Positions 34,033-44,581 of a stretch of DNA of 64,000 nucleotides are shown piece after piece (positions within the stretch are counted from its first letter, which is position 1; each line of letters starts with the position of its first letter). Origin of the DNA: Peptostreptococcaceae bacterium (lineage in GTDB: Bacteria; Bacillota; Clostridia; Peptostreptococcales; Acidaminobacteraceae); contig JAMOQG010000019.1 of assembly GCA_027064135.1 (NCBI GenBank), positions 96,571 through 160,570 on the forward strand, read 5' to 3'. The position numbers were made by a program, and so were the translations under genes. Below the pieces are notes generated by a model. That model worked only from the letters and a program-made list of their open reading frames with translations, had not been told where the DNA came from and ran no database searches.

Positions 34033-36204
34033 ATGGATAGAATAATTAAACAATTAGCTCTTGAATTAAAAGTAAAAGAATTTCAAGTGAAAGAAACTAT
34101 CAAATTAATTGATGAAGGAAATACGATTCCTTTTATTGCTAGATATAGAAAAGAAATGACTGGCGGATTAGATGATGAAGTGTTAAGAAATCTTGATAAA
34201 AGGTTATTATATTTAAGAAATTTAAAAGAGAGAAAAGAAGATGTCATAAATATAATTGATAATCAGGGGAAATTAACTGATGAGTTGAGAAATGAAATAC
34301 TTAATGCAGAAATGATTCAAGAAGTTGAAGATTTATATAGACCATATAAACAAAAAAGAAGAACAAGGGCAACAAAAGCAAAAGAAAAAGGTTTAGAGCC
34401 TTTAAGTGTAATAATTATTTCCCAGGAAATTATTCAGGGAAATATTGAAGATTATGCAAAAGAATATATAGACATTGAAAAAGGTGTTGAATCAGTAGAG
34501 GACGCCATTAATGGAGCAAAAGACATTATTGCGGAGATAATATCTGATGAACCTAAATATAGAGAATATATAAGAAATTATGTTAAGAATTATGGAGTAT
34601 TAAAATCTAATGTAAAAGCACATGATAAAGATGAAAAAGAAGTTTTTAAAATGTATTATGAGTATAGCGAAAGAATAAAATCTATTGCTAATCATAGAGT
34701 GCTTGCAGTAAACCGTGGTGAAAACGAAAAGATATTGAAAGTTGATGTTAAAATTGAAGAAGAAGCATTAATTAAATATCTTGAAAATAAAATAATTACA
34801 AATAGTAAATCAATATTTCATGAAGTTTTAACTGAAGCTATTAAAGATAGTTATAAAAGACTTATTTATCCATCTATCGAAAGAGAAATAAGATCAATTT
34901 TAACTGAAACAGCTCAAGAGGAAGCAATTGAAGTGTTTGCAAGAAATACTAAATCGTTATTAATGATTCCTCCTATTAGTGGAATGAATGTTTTAGGTGT
35001 TGATCCAAGTTTTAGGACTGGATGTAAATTAGCAGTTTTAGATAAATATGGAAAACTTTTAAGTTATGATACAATTTATCCTAATGCCCCTCAACATAAG
35101 GTTAAAGAATCAAAAGAAGTATTAAAGAAAATAATAAAGAAATATGATATAGATATTTTATCAATTGGAAATGGTACTGCTTCACGAGAAACTGCTCAAA
35201 TTGTTTCAGAAGTTATTTCTGAAATTGATGAAGAGGTTGTATATACGATTGTTAGTGAAGATGGAGCTTCAGTTTATTCTGCTTCAAAACTTGGAACTGA
35301 AGAATTTCCAGATATTAATGTATCTATTAGAGGTGCGGTATCAATAGGAAGAAGACTTCAAGATCCGCTAGCTGAACTTGTTAAAATTGATCCTATGAGT
35401 ATTGGCGTTGGTCAATATCAACATGATTTAAATAAAACTAAATTAGAATATTCATTAACTGGAGTAGTTGAGGATTGTGTTAATGGAGTAGGTGTTAATT
35501 TAAATACGGCTTCAGCGACATTACTTAGTTATGTTTCAGGAATTTCAGGTGCTATTAGTAAAAATATTGTTAACTATAGAGAAGAAAATGGTGAATTTAA
35601 AAGTAGAAAAGAACTTTCGAAAGTTAAAAGACTTGGACCAAAAGCTTTTGAACAATGTGCAGGATTTTTAAGAATTAGAAATGGTAAGAATATATTTGAT
35701 AATACAGGAGTTCATCCGGAAAGTTATAATGCGACAAAGAAACTTCTTAAAATTCTTGATTATAGCGAAACAGATGTGAAAAACGGGAAAATAGATGATA
35801 TTAGCGATAAAATAAAAGAAAAAGGTGGATTTCTAGAAATATCTAAGAAATTGGATGTTGGAATACCAACTTTAACGGATATTGTTAAAGAGTTAGTTAA
35901 GCCTGGTAGAGATCCTAGAGAAGAAATGCCTAAACCTGTTTTTAAAAGTGGTGTTTTAAAAATTGAAGATTTAGAAATTGATATGGTTTTAAAAGGTACT
36001 GTTAGAAACGTTGTGGATTTTGGTTGTTTTGTAGATATTGGTATTAAACAGGATGGTCTTGTTCATATTTCAGAATTGAGCGATAAGTTTGTTAAAAGAC
36101 CTATGGATATTGTGAAGGTTGGAGATATTGTAGACGTTAGAATAATTGATATTAATATCGAAAGGCAGCGTATAGGATTAAGTATGAAGAAGACTAGGAG
36201 TTAA
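34033..36204 (+). CDS. tex: Tex-family S1 RNA-binding protein
   Basis: FIARYRKEMTGGLDDEVLR, GVDPSFRTGCKLAVLD, GNGTASRETAQ, GVGQYQHDL, C-terminal S1 domain. Confidence 0.95.
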   Translation: MDRIIKQLALELKVKEFQVKETIKLIDEGNTIPFIARYRKEMTGGLDDEVLRNLDKRLLYLRNLKERKEDVINIIDNQGKLTDELRNEILNAEMIQEVEDLYRPYKQKRRTRATKAKEKGLEPLSVIIISQEIIQGNIEDYAKEYIDIEKGVESVEDAINGAKDIIAEIISDEPKYREYIRNYVKNYGVLKSNVKAHDKDEKEVFKMYYEYSERIKSIANHRVLAVNRGENEKILKVDVKIEEEALIKYLENKIITNSKSIFHEVLTEAIKDSYKRLIYPSIEREIRSILTETAQEEAIEVFARNTKSLLMIPPISGMNVLGVDPSFRTGCKLAVLDKYGKLLSYDTIYPNAPQHKVKESKEVLKKIIKKYDIDILSIGNGTASRETAQIVSEVISEIDEEVVYTIVSEDGASVYSASKLGTEEFPDINVSIRGAVSIGRRLQDPLAELVKIDPMSIGVGQYQHDLNKTKLEYSLTGVVEDCVNGVGVNLNTASATLLSYVSGISGAISKNIVNYREENGEFKSRKELSKVKRLGPKAFEQCAGFLRIRNGKNIFDNTGVHPESYNATKKLLKILDYSETDVKNGKIDDISDKIKEKGGFLEISKKLDVGIPTLTDIVKELVKPGRDPREEMPKPVFKSGVLKIEDLEIDMVLKGTVRNVVDFGCFVDIGIKQDGLVHISELSDKFVKRPMDIVKVGDIVDVRIIDINIERQRIGLSMKKTRS

Positions 36205-36205
36205 A

Positions 36206-37153
36206 ATGACGGATGATTATATATTGGTATTAGGAGCTTCTGTTGTAGATATTTTTGGATTCTGTGATAATGAGTATACATCTTTTGATTCAATTCCTGG
36301 AGTTGTAAAAGTTTCTTTTGGAGGGGTGTCAAGAAATATTGCTGAAAATTTGGCAAGAATGGAAATAAACACTAAATTCATTTCAGTTCTTGGCGATGAT
36401 GAAATGGGTCTCCAAATGATTTCTCATGCTAAAGATATTGGATATGATGTTTCAGAATCATTAATACTTGAAAATAATAGGACACCTACATATCTTGCTG
36501 TTCTTAATGAAAATGGAGAAATGGTTTCTGGAATAAATGATATGACTAATATTAATAAATTAGACGTGAAGTATTTAAAAACAAAAGAAAGTATAATAAA
36601 GAATTCTCAATATGTTTTTGTTGATGCAGATAATCCAGATAATCTTGAATATTTATTAAATGAATTTAAAGATACAAAATTCATTTTAGATCCGATTTCT
36701 GCAGTTAAAACTAGAAACATTTTGTCATTTATTGGAAAATTTCATACTATAAAACCTAATAAATTGGAAGCTGAAGTGATTTCAGGAATGAAAATTGAAA
36801 ATAAAGACGATTTGCTTATTGCAGCTAAAAAAATTCATGCATTGGGTGTCAAAAGAATGTTTATAACACTTGATAAAGATGGTGTGTTTTACTCAGACGG
36901 AAAAACTAAAGGGTTATTAAAAGCATTAAATCCAATTGTAAAAAATGTAACTGGTGCAGGAGATTCTTTTGTAGCGGGTATAGGATACGGATATGTTAAT
37001 AATTTAGAAATTGATGAAATTGCAAAATTAGCTACAACTATGGCATTTATTACAATTTCTGATAAAGAAACAATTCACCCAAATTTGAGACTTGAAAAAG
37101 TTCTTGATGAGGTAAAAAGAATTAACTGGGAAGAGCATAAATTTAACTATTAG
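36206..37153 (+). CDS. PfkB-family carbohydrate/nucleoside kinase (pseudouridine-kinase-like)
   Basis: GGVSRNIAENLARM, IKPNKLEAE, VTGAGDSFVAG. Confidence 0.85.
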   Translation: MTDDYILVLGASVVDIFGFCDNEYTSFDSIPGVVKVSFGGVSRNIAENLARMEINTKFISVLGDDEMGLQMISHAKDIGYDVSESLILENNRTPTYLAVLNENGEMVSGINDMTNINKLDVKYLKTKESIIKNSQYVFVDADNPDNLEYLLNEFKDTKFILDPISAVKTRNILSFIGKFHTIKPNKLEAEVISGMKIENKDDLLIAAKKIHALGVKRMFITLDKDGVFYSDGKTKGLLKALNPIVKNVTGAGDSFVAGIGYGYVNNLEIDEIAKLATTMAFITISDKETIHPNLRLEKVLDEVKRINWEEHKFNY

Positions 37154-37166
37154 CATGGAGGCAAAT

Positions 37167-38318
37167 ATGTTACTACTTAAAAATTTAAAAATATATACAA
37201 TGGAAGAAAATGTTATTGAAAAAGGTTCTATCTTAATAAAAAATAGAAAATTTCTTGAAATAAGTGAAACTATAGATGTGAATGAAAAAAATATTGAAGT
37301 TTACGATATGAATGGAATGATTGCAACTCCAGGATTAATAGATGCGCATTGTCATTTAGGAATGTTTGAAGATGCAATAGGATTTGAAGGTAATGATGTA
37401 AATGAAATGACAAACCCTATTACTCCTGAATTAAGAGCAATTGATGGAATTAATCCAATGGATAAAACATTTACAGAAGCTATTGCTGGTGGAGTTACAA
37501 CGGTTTCAACAGGCCCAGGAAGTGCAAATGTAATTGGAGGACAATTTGCAATTATAAAAACTCACGGTGTCTCAATTGATGAAATGATCGTAAAAGCGCC
37601 TTCTGCAATGAAATGTGCTTTTGGAGAAAATCCGAAAAGAGTTTATAATGCAATGAAAAAATCTCCTTCTACAAGAATGGCGACGGCTGCTGAATTAAGA
37701 AAAACATTATATGAAGCTTTAGAATATGATACTAAAATTAGAAGAGGCGATGATGGGAAATTCGATTTTAGATTAAAAGCGATGTTACCTGTAATACATA
37801 GAGATATTCCGTTAAAAGCACATGCTCATAGAGCTGATGATATTTTAACGGCAATTAGAATTGCAAAAGAGTTTGATGTTGATTTAACATTGGATCATTG
37901 TACTGAAGGGCATTTGATTGTTGATATTCTAAAAAACGAAAAATATCCTGCGATTGTTGGCCCTACGTTTGGACATAGATCTAAATTTGAATTAAAAAAT
38001 AAATCATTTACAACTCCTGGAATATTAAATAAAGCGGGAGTTAAAGTTGCAATAATGACTGATTCACCAGTTATACCATTACAACATTTAAATATGTGTG
38101 CAGCATTAGCTGTTAGAAGTGGTATGGATGAAAACGAAGCTTTAAAAGCAATTACGATTAATCCAGCAGAAATTCTAAAAATTGATAATAAAGTTGGAAG
38201 TATAAAAGTTGGTAAAGATGCAGATTTAGCAATATGGGATAACCATCCGTTTGATATTCAATCTCGCGTTGTAATAACTGTGATAAATGGAAAAATTATT
38301 AAGAATGAAATTGAGTAG
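37167..38318 (+). CDS. amidohydrolase family protein
   Basis: TPGLIDAHCHLGMFED, AHAHRADDI, LDHCTEGH, MTDSPVIPL; start ATG 37167 after GGAGG. Confidence 0.85.
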   Translation: MLLLKNLKIYTMEENVIEKGSILIKNRKFLEISETIDVNEKNIEVYDMNGMIATPGLIDAHCHLGMFEDAIGFEGNDVNEMTNPITPELRAIDGINPMDKTFTEAIAGGVTTVSTGPGSANVIGGQFAIIKTHGVSIDEMIVKAPSAMKCAFGENPKRVYNAMKKSPSTRMATAAELRKTLYEALEYDTKIRRGDDGKFDFRLKAMLPVIHRDIPLKAHAHRADDILTAIRIAKEFDVDLTLDHCTEGHLIVDILKNEKYPAIVGPTFGHRSKFELKNKSFTTPGILNKAGVKVAIMTDSPVIPLQHLNMCAALAVRSGMDENEALKAITINPAEILKIDNKVGSIKVGKDADLAIWDNHPFDIQSRVVITVINGKIIKNEIE

Positions 38319-38319
38319 T

Positions 38320-39072
38320 ATGGATAATATTTATATTAAAGGTGGTAGAGCTCATTTTAATGGGGTTAGTATTCAAAGTAATGTTGGTTTTTCAAGAGTG
38401 AGTTTTGATAAAAAAAATGAACAATTTATTATTAGAAGTGGTAAATATATTAAAAGTGATACAAAAATTAGTAAAATAATTAATTTTATTTCTAAAATTC
38501 CATTTTTAAGATCTTTTGTTCTTTTTTACAATATGATAAAAAGTAATAAAAAAATGGCTTTGAAAATAGTTGGCATATATATAGTATTACTAGTTTTATT
38601 ATTTAATTTTGATAATGAAACTTTAAATACTGTTGATTCTTTTTTAGAAAATGGAAACTTGAGTTATTTTGTCATTGTGTTAGTTGTAAGTATAGGTATT
38701 AAAGTTACCAGTATTTCAAATTATCATGGTGCAGAGCATATGGTTATTAATTATTATAATAAATATAAGAATTTAGAATTTAATAATTTAGAAGATATCA
38801 CTAGAGTATCGAATTCGTGTGGTAGTGTACTAATATTAATAACGTTTTTCTTTTTTTATGCTTTTAATTTATTTTCATCATATGTAGATTTAAATTTTCT
38901 TATTTCTTATATGATAGCATATGAAGTGTTTATTAGTAAAAATAAATTATTTAAACCAATTTTTTATATGAGTGGTGTTATTCAAAAGTATTTATTAACT
39001 TCAAAACCAAGTGCAATTCAATTAAGGTTAGCAAAAGTCGCATTAAAAAATGCAGTTAATAAAAGTAATTAG
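38320..39072 (+). CDS. DUF1385-like membrane protein (divergent YqhQ family)
   Basis: GGRAHFNGV near N-terminus, TM segments, NYHGAEHMVINYYN. Confidence 0.7.
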   Translation: MDNIYIKGGRAHFNGVSIQSNVGFSRVSFDKKNEQFIIRSGKYIKSDTKISKIINFISKIPFLRSFVLFYNMIKSNKKMALKIVGIYIVLLVLLFNFDNETLNTVDSFLENGNLSYFVIVLVVSIGIKVTSISNYHGAEHMVINYYNKYKNLEFNNLEDITRVSNSCGSVLILITFFFFYAFNLFSSYVDLNFLISYMIAYEVFISKNKLFKPIFYMSGVIQKYLLTSKPSAIQLRLAKVALKNAVNKSN

Positions 39073-39081
39073 AGGTGCGAA

Positions 39082-39531
39082 ATGAAAGTAGTATGTAAAA
39101 ATGAAAATGATACAAAAAGATTGGCTAAAGAAATTTCAAATGTTGTGAAGCCTGGTGATGTAATTTGCCTTGATGGTGATTTGGGCGCAGGTAAAACAAC
39201 TTTCACGAAATATTTATGTGGATATTTAGGTGTAAAAGGATATGTAAATTCTCCGAGTTATAGTATTGTTAATGAATATGATGGTAATGTAAAAATTAAT
39301 CATTTTGATGTATATAGAATTTTTTCTATTGAAGAATTATATGAAATTGGATATGAAGAGTATTTTAATAATAAGAGTTTATGTATTGTAGAATGGGCAG
39401 AAAAAATTGAAGAGTTGATTCCTGAAAAAAGTATATGGATGAATATATCTCTAGGAAGAAATTATAATGAAAGAGTTATTGATATTAAAGGTTTAGATGA
39501 TAAATTGACTTTTGAAGGAGTTGAGAAATAG
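39082..39531 (+). CDS. tsaE: tRNA threonylcarbamoyladenosine biosynthesis ATPase TsaE
   Basis: GDLGAGKTTFTKYLCGYLGV, VNSPSYSIVNEY, IVEWAEKIEELIP. Confidence 0.95.
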   Translation: MKVVCKNENDTKRLAKEISNVVKPGDVICLDGDLGAGKTTFTKYLCGYLGVKGYVNSPSYSIVNEYDGNVKINHFDVYRIFSIEELYEIGYEEYFNNKSLCIVEWAEKIEELIPEKSIWMNISLGRNYNERVIDIKGLDDKLTFEGVEK

Positions 39532-39532
39532 T

Positions 39533-40231
39533 ATGAAAATTTTAGGAATTGAAACATCATCAATAGTTGCTAGTGTAGCAATAACTGAAAACGAATTATT
39601 ATTAGGGGAAACTACTATTAATCACCCTAAAAAACATTCTCAAAAATTAATGCCTATAATAAAAAATCTGTTTAAAAGTTTAAATATGACAATTGATGAT
39701 ATTGATTTGATTGCAGTTTCTAATGGGCCAGGTTCTTTTACTGGAATTAGAATTGGTCTTACAACAGCTAAAGCTTTAGCACATAAAAGTAAAATACCTG
39801 TGGCTACAATTTCAACGCTAGAATCTCTTGCAATGAATGATAATAATTATACTGGAAAGGTTTTTTCAATAATTGATGCAAGAAGAAAAAATGTTTTTGT
39901 AAATGAATATGATTTAAAAAATGGGATAATAGTATTAGAAAATGAACCGTCTATGGAAGTTATAGATGATTATTTGAATATTATAAATGAATGTTCAGGA
40001 AAAGTACTTTTAGTTGGAAGTGGAGTAACTGAAAATATTGAATATATAATCGAAAATAAAAATGAAAACGTTATATTGAGTGATATGAATAGTAATTTTC
40101 CTATTGCTAAAACTCTTTGTATTTTAGGAAGCAGATTAGAAAAAGAAAATTATAATAATTATGATAATGTTAAAGCTAATTATATAAGAAAATCACAGGC
40201 TGAAATAAGTATAGCTCAAAAAGGAAAATAA
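39533..40231 (+). CDS. tsaB: tRNA threonylcarbamoyladenosine biosynthesis protein TsaB
   Basis: MKILGIETSS, VSNGPGSFTGIRIGLTTAKALAH; start ATG 39533. Confidence 0.93.
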   Translation: MKILGIETSSIVASVAITENELLLGETTINHPKKHSQKLMPIIKNLFKSLNMTIDDIDLIAVSNGPGSFTGIRIGLTTAKALAHKSKIPVATISTLESLAMNDNNYTGKVFSIIDARRKNVFVNEYDLKNGIIVLENEPSMEVIDDYLNIINECSGKVLLVGSGVTENIEYIIENKNENVILSDMNSNFPIAKTLCILGSRLEKENYNNYDNVKANYIRKSQAEISIAQKGK

Positions 40232-40232
40232 A

Positions 40233-40691
40233 ATGAATGAAGTAATTCAGGAAATGAATATATTTGATTTAATTGAAGTTATGCGCATTGAAGAAGAAAG
40301 TTTTGTGAAAAAATGGTCAATGAATGATTTCCTTTATGAACTTATTGTTAATGAAAAAGCAAAATATTTTGTTTATAAAATGAATAATAAAATTATTGCT
40401 TATATTGGTGAATGGCATTTAGAAGATGAAATTCACATTGCGAATTTAGCAGTTGATTTAAATTATAGGAAAAAAGGAATTGCCACTAAGTTATTGAAAG
40501 CAACAATGGAAAGAGCAAATTTTTTAAATGTAAATATAATTTCTCTAGAAGTAAGATTGTCTAATATAAATGCAATTAATTTATATGAAAAAATCGGTTT
40601 TATAAAAACAGATATTTTAGAAAATTATTATGAGATTGAAGATGGCGTAAGAATGGTATATAAAATCGCAGGAGGAATTAATGGAAAATAA
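40233..40691 (+). CDS. rimI: ribosomal-protein-alanine N-acetyltransferase RimI
   Basis: GNAT: IANLAVDLNYRKKGIATKLL..SLEVRLSNINAINLYEKIGF; follows tsaEB. Confidence 0.9.
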   Translation: MNEVIQEMNIFDLIEVMRIEEESFVKKWSMNDFLYELIVNEKAKYFVYKMNNKIIAYIGEWHLEDEIHIANLAVDLNYRKKGIATKLLKATMERANFLNVNIISLEVRLSNINAINLYEKIGFIKTDILENYYEIEDGVRMVYKIAGGINGK

Positions 40692-41937
40692 TAAAAAAAG
40701 AAAAATGCGAGTTAATAAAAAAAGAGTTTTTACTGTGGTTGGAATTTTTTTGTTATTAGTTTTTATTGTATATGTAGGTATAAGTGGATCTAAAAAAGAA
40801 AATAACGAAAAATTTTACTTAAAAACTGAAACTGTAAAAATCGAAGAATTATCATCAACAATATTTACTTCAGGAAAAGTTGAATCTAATGAAAAAAGAA
40901 ATTTAAGTTTTGATATGTCAGGGAAAGTTAAAAAAATGTATTTTAATGAGGGGGATTTTGTTAAAAAAGGTGAAATCATTGCGGAGTTAGATACAGATAT
41001 ATTATTAAAACAAATTAGAAACGCTAAATTAAATGTTGCAATTAATCAGAAAAATATAGAAAAGCTAAGAATGTCGGGTGTTATAAATTATGAAAGTCAA
41101 TATAAGAACTCGAAAATAAATTATGACAATGCTAAAAAGAGTTATGAAGATAATCTTCAGTTATTTAATGATGGTGTAATTAGTGAATCTCAATTAACTG
41201 AATATAAAAATGCGTTTAATATTTCAGAAAACGAATATTTATCTGTTAAAAAGAAATATGAAGGATATGGCAATGGAATAGACCTGGAAATTTTGAAATT
41301 GCAATTAGAAAATTCGGAAACATTACTAAATGATTTAGAAAATGATATGAAAAATGCTCAACTTATTGCTTCAATGGATGGAACAATAACAGAAAAATTA
41401 TTTGAAATTGGAGATTATGTAGTTGAAAATCAGAAAATAATTAGAATTGAAACAATCGATTCTTTGATTGTTAAAATTAATATTAGTCAATATGATATTA
41501 ACGATATTAAAAAAGGACAGAAAGTTATTATTTCAAGAAATGGCGATACTGAAGAGTTTGAAGGAAAAGTAACTAAAATTGCATCAATTGCTTCTGATTC
41601 ATCTCAGTCTTCAGTTGTACCTGTAGAAGTTGAAATTATAACAGACAATTTTTATAAACCTAATTACTCAGTTGATGTAGAAATAACAACTCAATCAAGT
41701 AAAGAAGCTAAAGTTGTGCCGTATGAAGCATTATATAAAGATGAAAATGATAAAGATTGTATTTTTATTTTGAAAAATGGGAAATCAAAAAAAATATATA
41801 TTCAAAAAGGAATAAATGGGGCTCTACTTATTGAAGTTATTGCAAACGAATTAAATATTGGAGATTCAGTGATTTTAAATCCGCCAGTTGAATTTAAAGA
41901 AGGAAGTATTGTTGAATCTTTGAATGACGATAAATAG
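40681..41937 (+). CDS. efflux periplasmic-adaptor-like subunit (MacA/HlyD family)
   Basis: N-terminal TM; barrel-sandwich hybrid VKKMYFNEGDFVKKGEIIAELD...; coiled coil. Confidence 0.85.
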   Translation: MENNKKRKMRVNKKRVFTVVGIFLLLVFIVYVGISGSKKENNEKFYLKTETVKIEELSSTIFTSGKVESNEKRNLSFDMSGKVKKMYFNEGDFVKKGEIIAELDTDILLKQIRNAKLNVAINQKNIEKLRMSGVINYESQYKNSKINYDNAKKSYEDNLQLFNDGVISESQLTEYKNAFNISENEYLSVKKKYEGYGNGIDLEILKLQLENSETLLNDLENDMKNAQLIASMDGTITEKLFEIGDYVVENQKIIRIETIDSLIVKINISQYDINDIKKGQKVIISRNGDTEEFEGKVTKIASIASDSSQSSVVPVEVEIITDNFYKPNYSVDVEITTQSSKEAKVVPYEALYKDENDKDCIFILKNGKSKKIYIQKGINGALLIEVIANELNIGDSVILNPPVEFKEGSIVESLNDDK

Positions 41938-41952
41938 ATTTTGGAGCGTTAT

Positions 41953-42648
41953 ATGATTAAATTAGATAAAATTTGGAAAATATATGATATGGGTAAAATT
42001 AAAGTTGAAGCTCTTCGTGGAATCGATTTAGAAATAAAAGCCGGAGAATTTGTTTCAATTGTTGGAGCTTCGGGCTCAGGAAAATCAACTATGATGAATA
42101 TACTGGGTTGTTTAGATAGACCAACAAATGGAAAGTATAAATTAAACGGTAGTTATATCGAAGGATTAGATGAAGATGAGCTTGCTAGAATAAGAAATAA
42201 AAATGTAGGTTTTATATTTCAAACTTTTAATTTAGTTCCAAGAGTTACTGCATTTCATAATGTGGAATTACCATTAATTTATTCAAAGGTTAAAGCAAGT
42301 GAAAGAGAAAAAAGAGTTGCAATTGCTTTAGAAAGAGTTGGACTAAGTGATAGAATGAAACATAAACCAAATGAATTATCTGGAGGACAAAAGCAAAGAG
42401 TTGCAATTGCAAGAGCACTAGTAAATAATCCTTCGATTATTTTAGCTGATGAACCTACAGGGAATTTAGATTCTGAAACAACAATTGAAATAATGGAAAT
42501 TTTTAAGAAACTTAATTCTGAAGGGGCAACTGTAATTATTGTTACTCATGAGGTTGAAATTGCGGCGATGACTAATAGACAAATTACTTTTAAAGATGGC
42601 AAGATAGTAAGTGATGAATTAAATAAATATAGAAGTCACGAGGTATAA
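41953..42648 (+). CDS. MacB/LolD-type ABC transporter ATPase
   Basis: [49 protein letters not shown]. Confidence 0.95.
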   Translation: MIKLDKIWKIYDMGKIKVEALRGIDLEIKAGEFVSIVGASGSGKSTMMNILGCLDRPTNGKYKLNGSYIEGLDEDELARIRNKNVGFIFQTFNLVPRVTAFHNVELPLIYSKVKASEREKRVAIALERVGLSDRMKHKPNELSGGQKQRVAIARALVNNPSIILADEPTGNLDSETTIEIMEIFKKLNSEGATVIIVTHEVEIAAMTNRQITFKDGKIVSDELNKYRSHEV

Positions 42649-42650
42649 AA

Positions 42651-43871
42651 ATGAATTTTATTGAAAGCATAAAAATTGCATTAAAAGCACTTTGGATAAA
42701 TAAAATGAGATCACTATTAACAATGCTAGGTATTATTATAGGAATTTCATCAGTAATAACAGTCGTAGCGCTTGGAAATGGTACTAAAGGCGCAGTGAAT
42801 TCAGAATTTGATAATTATGGTGCTAGTTCTATATATTTATTTAATAAGTATTCGGAAGAAATGTATCAAGAAGATTTGATTACAAATAGAGATTATGAAA
42901 TTTTAAGTAGGATTTTTGAAAACCAGATAGAAGCTAAATCTGCTATAATAAATTATTCAGGAGTAACAAATAAAATTAGTGATGTTAAAAAAGATATTAA
43001 TCTGGATGTAAATGGCGTTGGTGATGAATATGATAAAGTAATTAATTTTGAATTAATCAAAGGCCGTTTTTTAAGTGAACAAGATTTAGTATCAAGAAAA
43101 AATGTTGCTGTTATTGAAAAAGAGTTAGCAATTGAAAAATTTGGGAAAGAAGATGTGCTTGGCAAAAAATTAAGTGTAAGAAGAAACGATGGAGTTGAAA
43201 CATTTATAATAGTTGGAATTTTTGAACCGCCTAAATCTCTTTTGCCTGCAATGGGGGAAAGAGCGAAAGTTATGTATATTCCAACTACTACTGCAGGAAG
43301 AGTTTTAAATTTGTCTGATCAAATTTATTATATGCAATTTAGTTTGAAAAATGATGTTGATGCAGAAAATGTAATTACGCAAATGATTAATGTGCTTGAA
43401 AGAAAACATAAAAATATTGATCAAAATAAATTTCAAGGAGAATCTGCTGAAGGGCAACTTGAAATTATAAATAAAGTAATGAAAATTTTGACATCAGTTG
43501 TTGGTGCTATAGCAGCAATCTCTCTTATTGTCGGCGGAATTGGGATAATGAATATTATGCTTGTGTCTGTTACTGAAAGAACAAGAGAGATTGGGATTAG
43601 AAAAGCAATTGGAGCAACACGAAAAGATATATTGATTCAGTTTTTAATTGAGGCAATTGTTATTTCAGGAATAGGTGGAGTTATTGGAACTGCGATTGGA
43701 ATAATTCTATCAAAAGTGGTTTCATATTTTATTAAAATTCCTGCTACTACTGGTGTTTTAGTAATAATAATTGCGACTTTATTTTCTACAATGGTTGGTA
43801 TTGCAGCTGGACTTTATCCAGCTAATAAAGCGGCAAAGCTTGATCCGATAGATGCCCTACGATATGAATAG
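42651..43871 (+). CDS. MacB/FtsX-type ABC transporter permease
   Basis: MRSLLTMLGIIIGISSVITVVALGNG, VGGIGIMNIMLVSVTERTREIGIRKAIGA, LYPANKAAKLDPIDALRYE. Confidence 0.93.
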   Translation: MNFIESIKIALKALWINKMRSLLTMLGIIIGISSVITVVALGNGTKGAVNSEFDNYGASSIYLFNKYSEEMYQEDLITNRDYEILSRIFENQIEAKSAIINYSGVTNKISDVKKDINLDVNGVGDEYDKVINFELIKGRFLSEQDLVSRKNVAVIEKELAIEKFGKEDVLGKKLSVRRNDGVETFIIVGIFEPPKSLLPAMGERAKVMYIPTTTAGRVLNLSDQIYYMQFSLKNDVDAENVITQMINVLERKHKNIDQNKFQGESAEGQLEIINKVMKILTSVVGAIAAISLIVGGIGIMNIMLVSVTERTREIGIRKAIGATRKDILIQFLIEAIVISGIGGVIGTAIGIILSKVVSYFIKIPATTGVLVIIIATLFSTMVGIAAGLYPANKAAKLDPIDALRYE

Positions 43872-43879
43872 GAGGAATT

Positions 43880-44569
43880 ATGGAGACCGAAGAAATAATT
43901 GAAGTTAAAATGAGTGTGCTTTCTAGAATAAAAGGAATTTTTACAAATCCAATTTTAGTGTTTGAGGATATTAAAAAGAATCCAGATATTTTGAAACCTG
44001 CGATTATATTAATGGGAATATTTATAGGTACTTATTTAATTCAGTTAAGCGTAATAAGAGAATTGATTATTGAGCAACTTAAAACTTCTATGGAAGCAAA
44101 TACTTCTTTTCAAATAACTGAAAGTTATTTAAAAAAAGTGATTATTAGCGGTTTGTTTGCAGGAACGATTTTCTTTGCACTTGTACCAATAATAAAAGGA
44201 ATGATAGTGCATGGAGTTTCTTTGATAAATAATGGAAAAGGTAAATTGAAAGCAACGATAAGTGTGTTTGTATATTCATATTTTATTGTAGCGCTTGGTC
44301 AAATTATTTTGGCAATATTAAAAATGATAACCGGTAATGCTTATCTTACTTTATCGCCGGCAGTGTTTTTTTCGTTGAAATCAAATGAATTATTATTATC
44401 ATTGCTTTCGTATTTTGATATATTTGTTGTGATTTATCTTGTAGTAACTATTATTGGAATAAAAATTATTCAAGAATTGACAACTTCTAAAGCGGTAATT
44501 GCTGTCTTAATACCATCTGGTATCTATATGTTGCTGATTACAGTGCCAATTCTGTTAGGATTAAATTAG
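43880..44569 (+). CDS. Yip1-family membrane protein
   Basis: RIKGIFTNPILVFEDIKKNPDILKPAIIL plus five-TM pattern. Confidence 0.75.
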   Translation: METEEIIEVKMSVLSRIKGIFTNPILVFEDIKKNPDILKPAIILMGIFIGTYLIQLSVIRELIIEQLKTSMEANTSFQITESYLKKVIISGLFAGTIFFALVPIIKGMIVHGVSLINNGKGKLKATISVFVYSYFIVALGQIILAILKMITGNAYLTLSPAVFFSLKSNELLLSLLSYFDIFVVIYLVVTIIGIKIIQELTTSKAVIAVLIPSGIYMLLITVPILLGLN

Positions 44570-44581
44570 AAAGGTGATTAA

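Noticed and set aside
35165-35347. 60-aa plus-strand ORF inside tex
   Set aside because: Out-of-frame shadow within tex.
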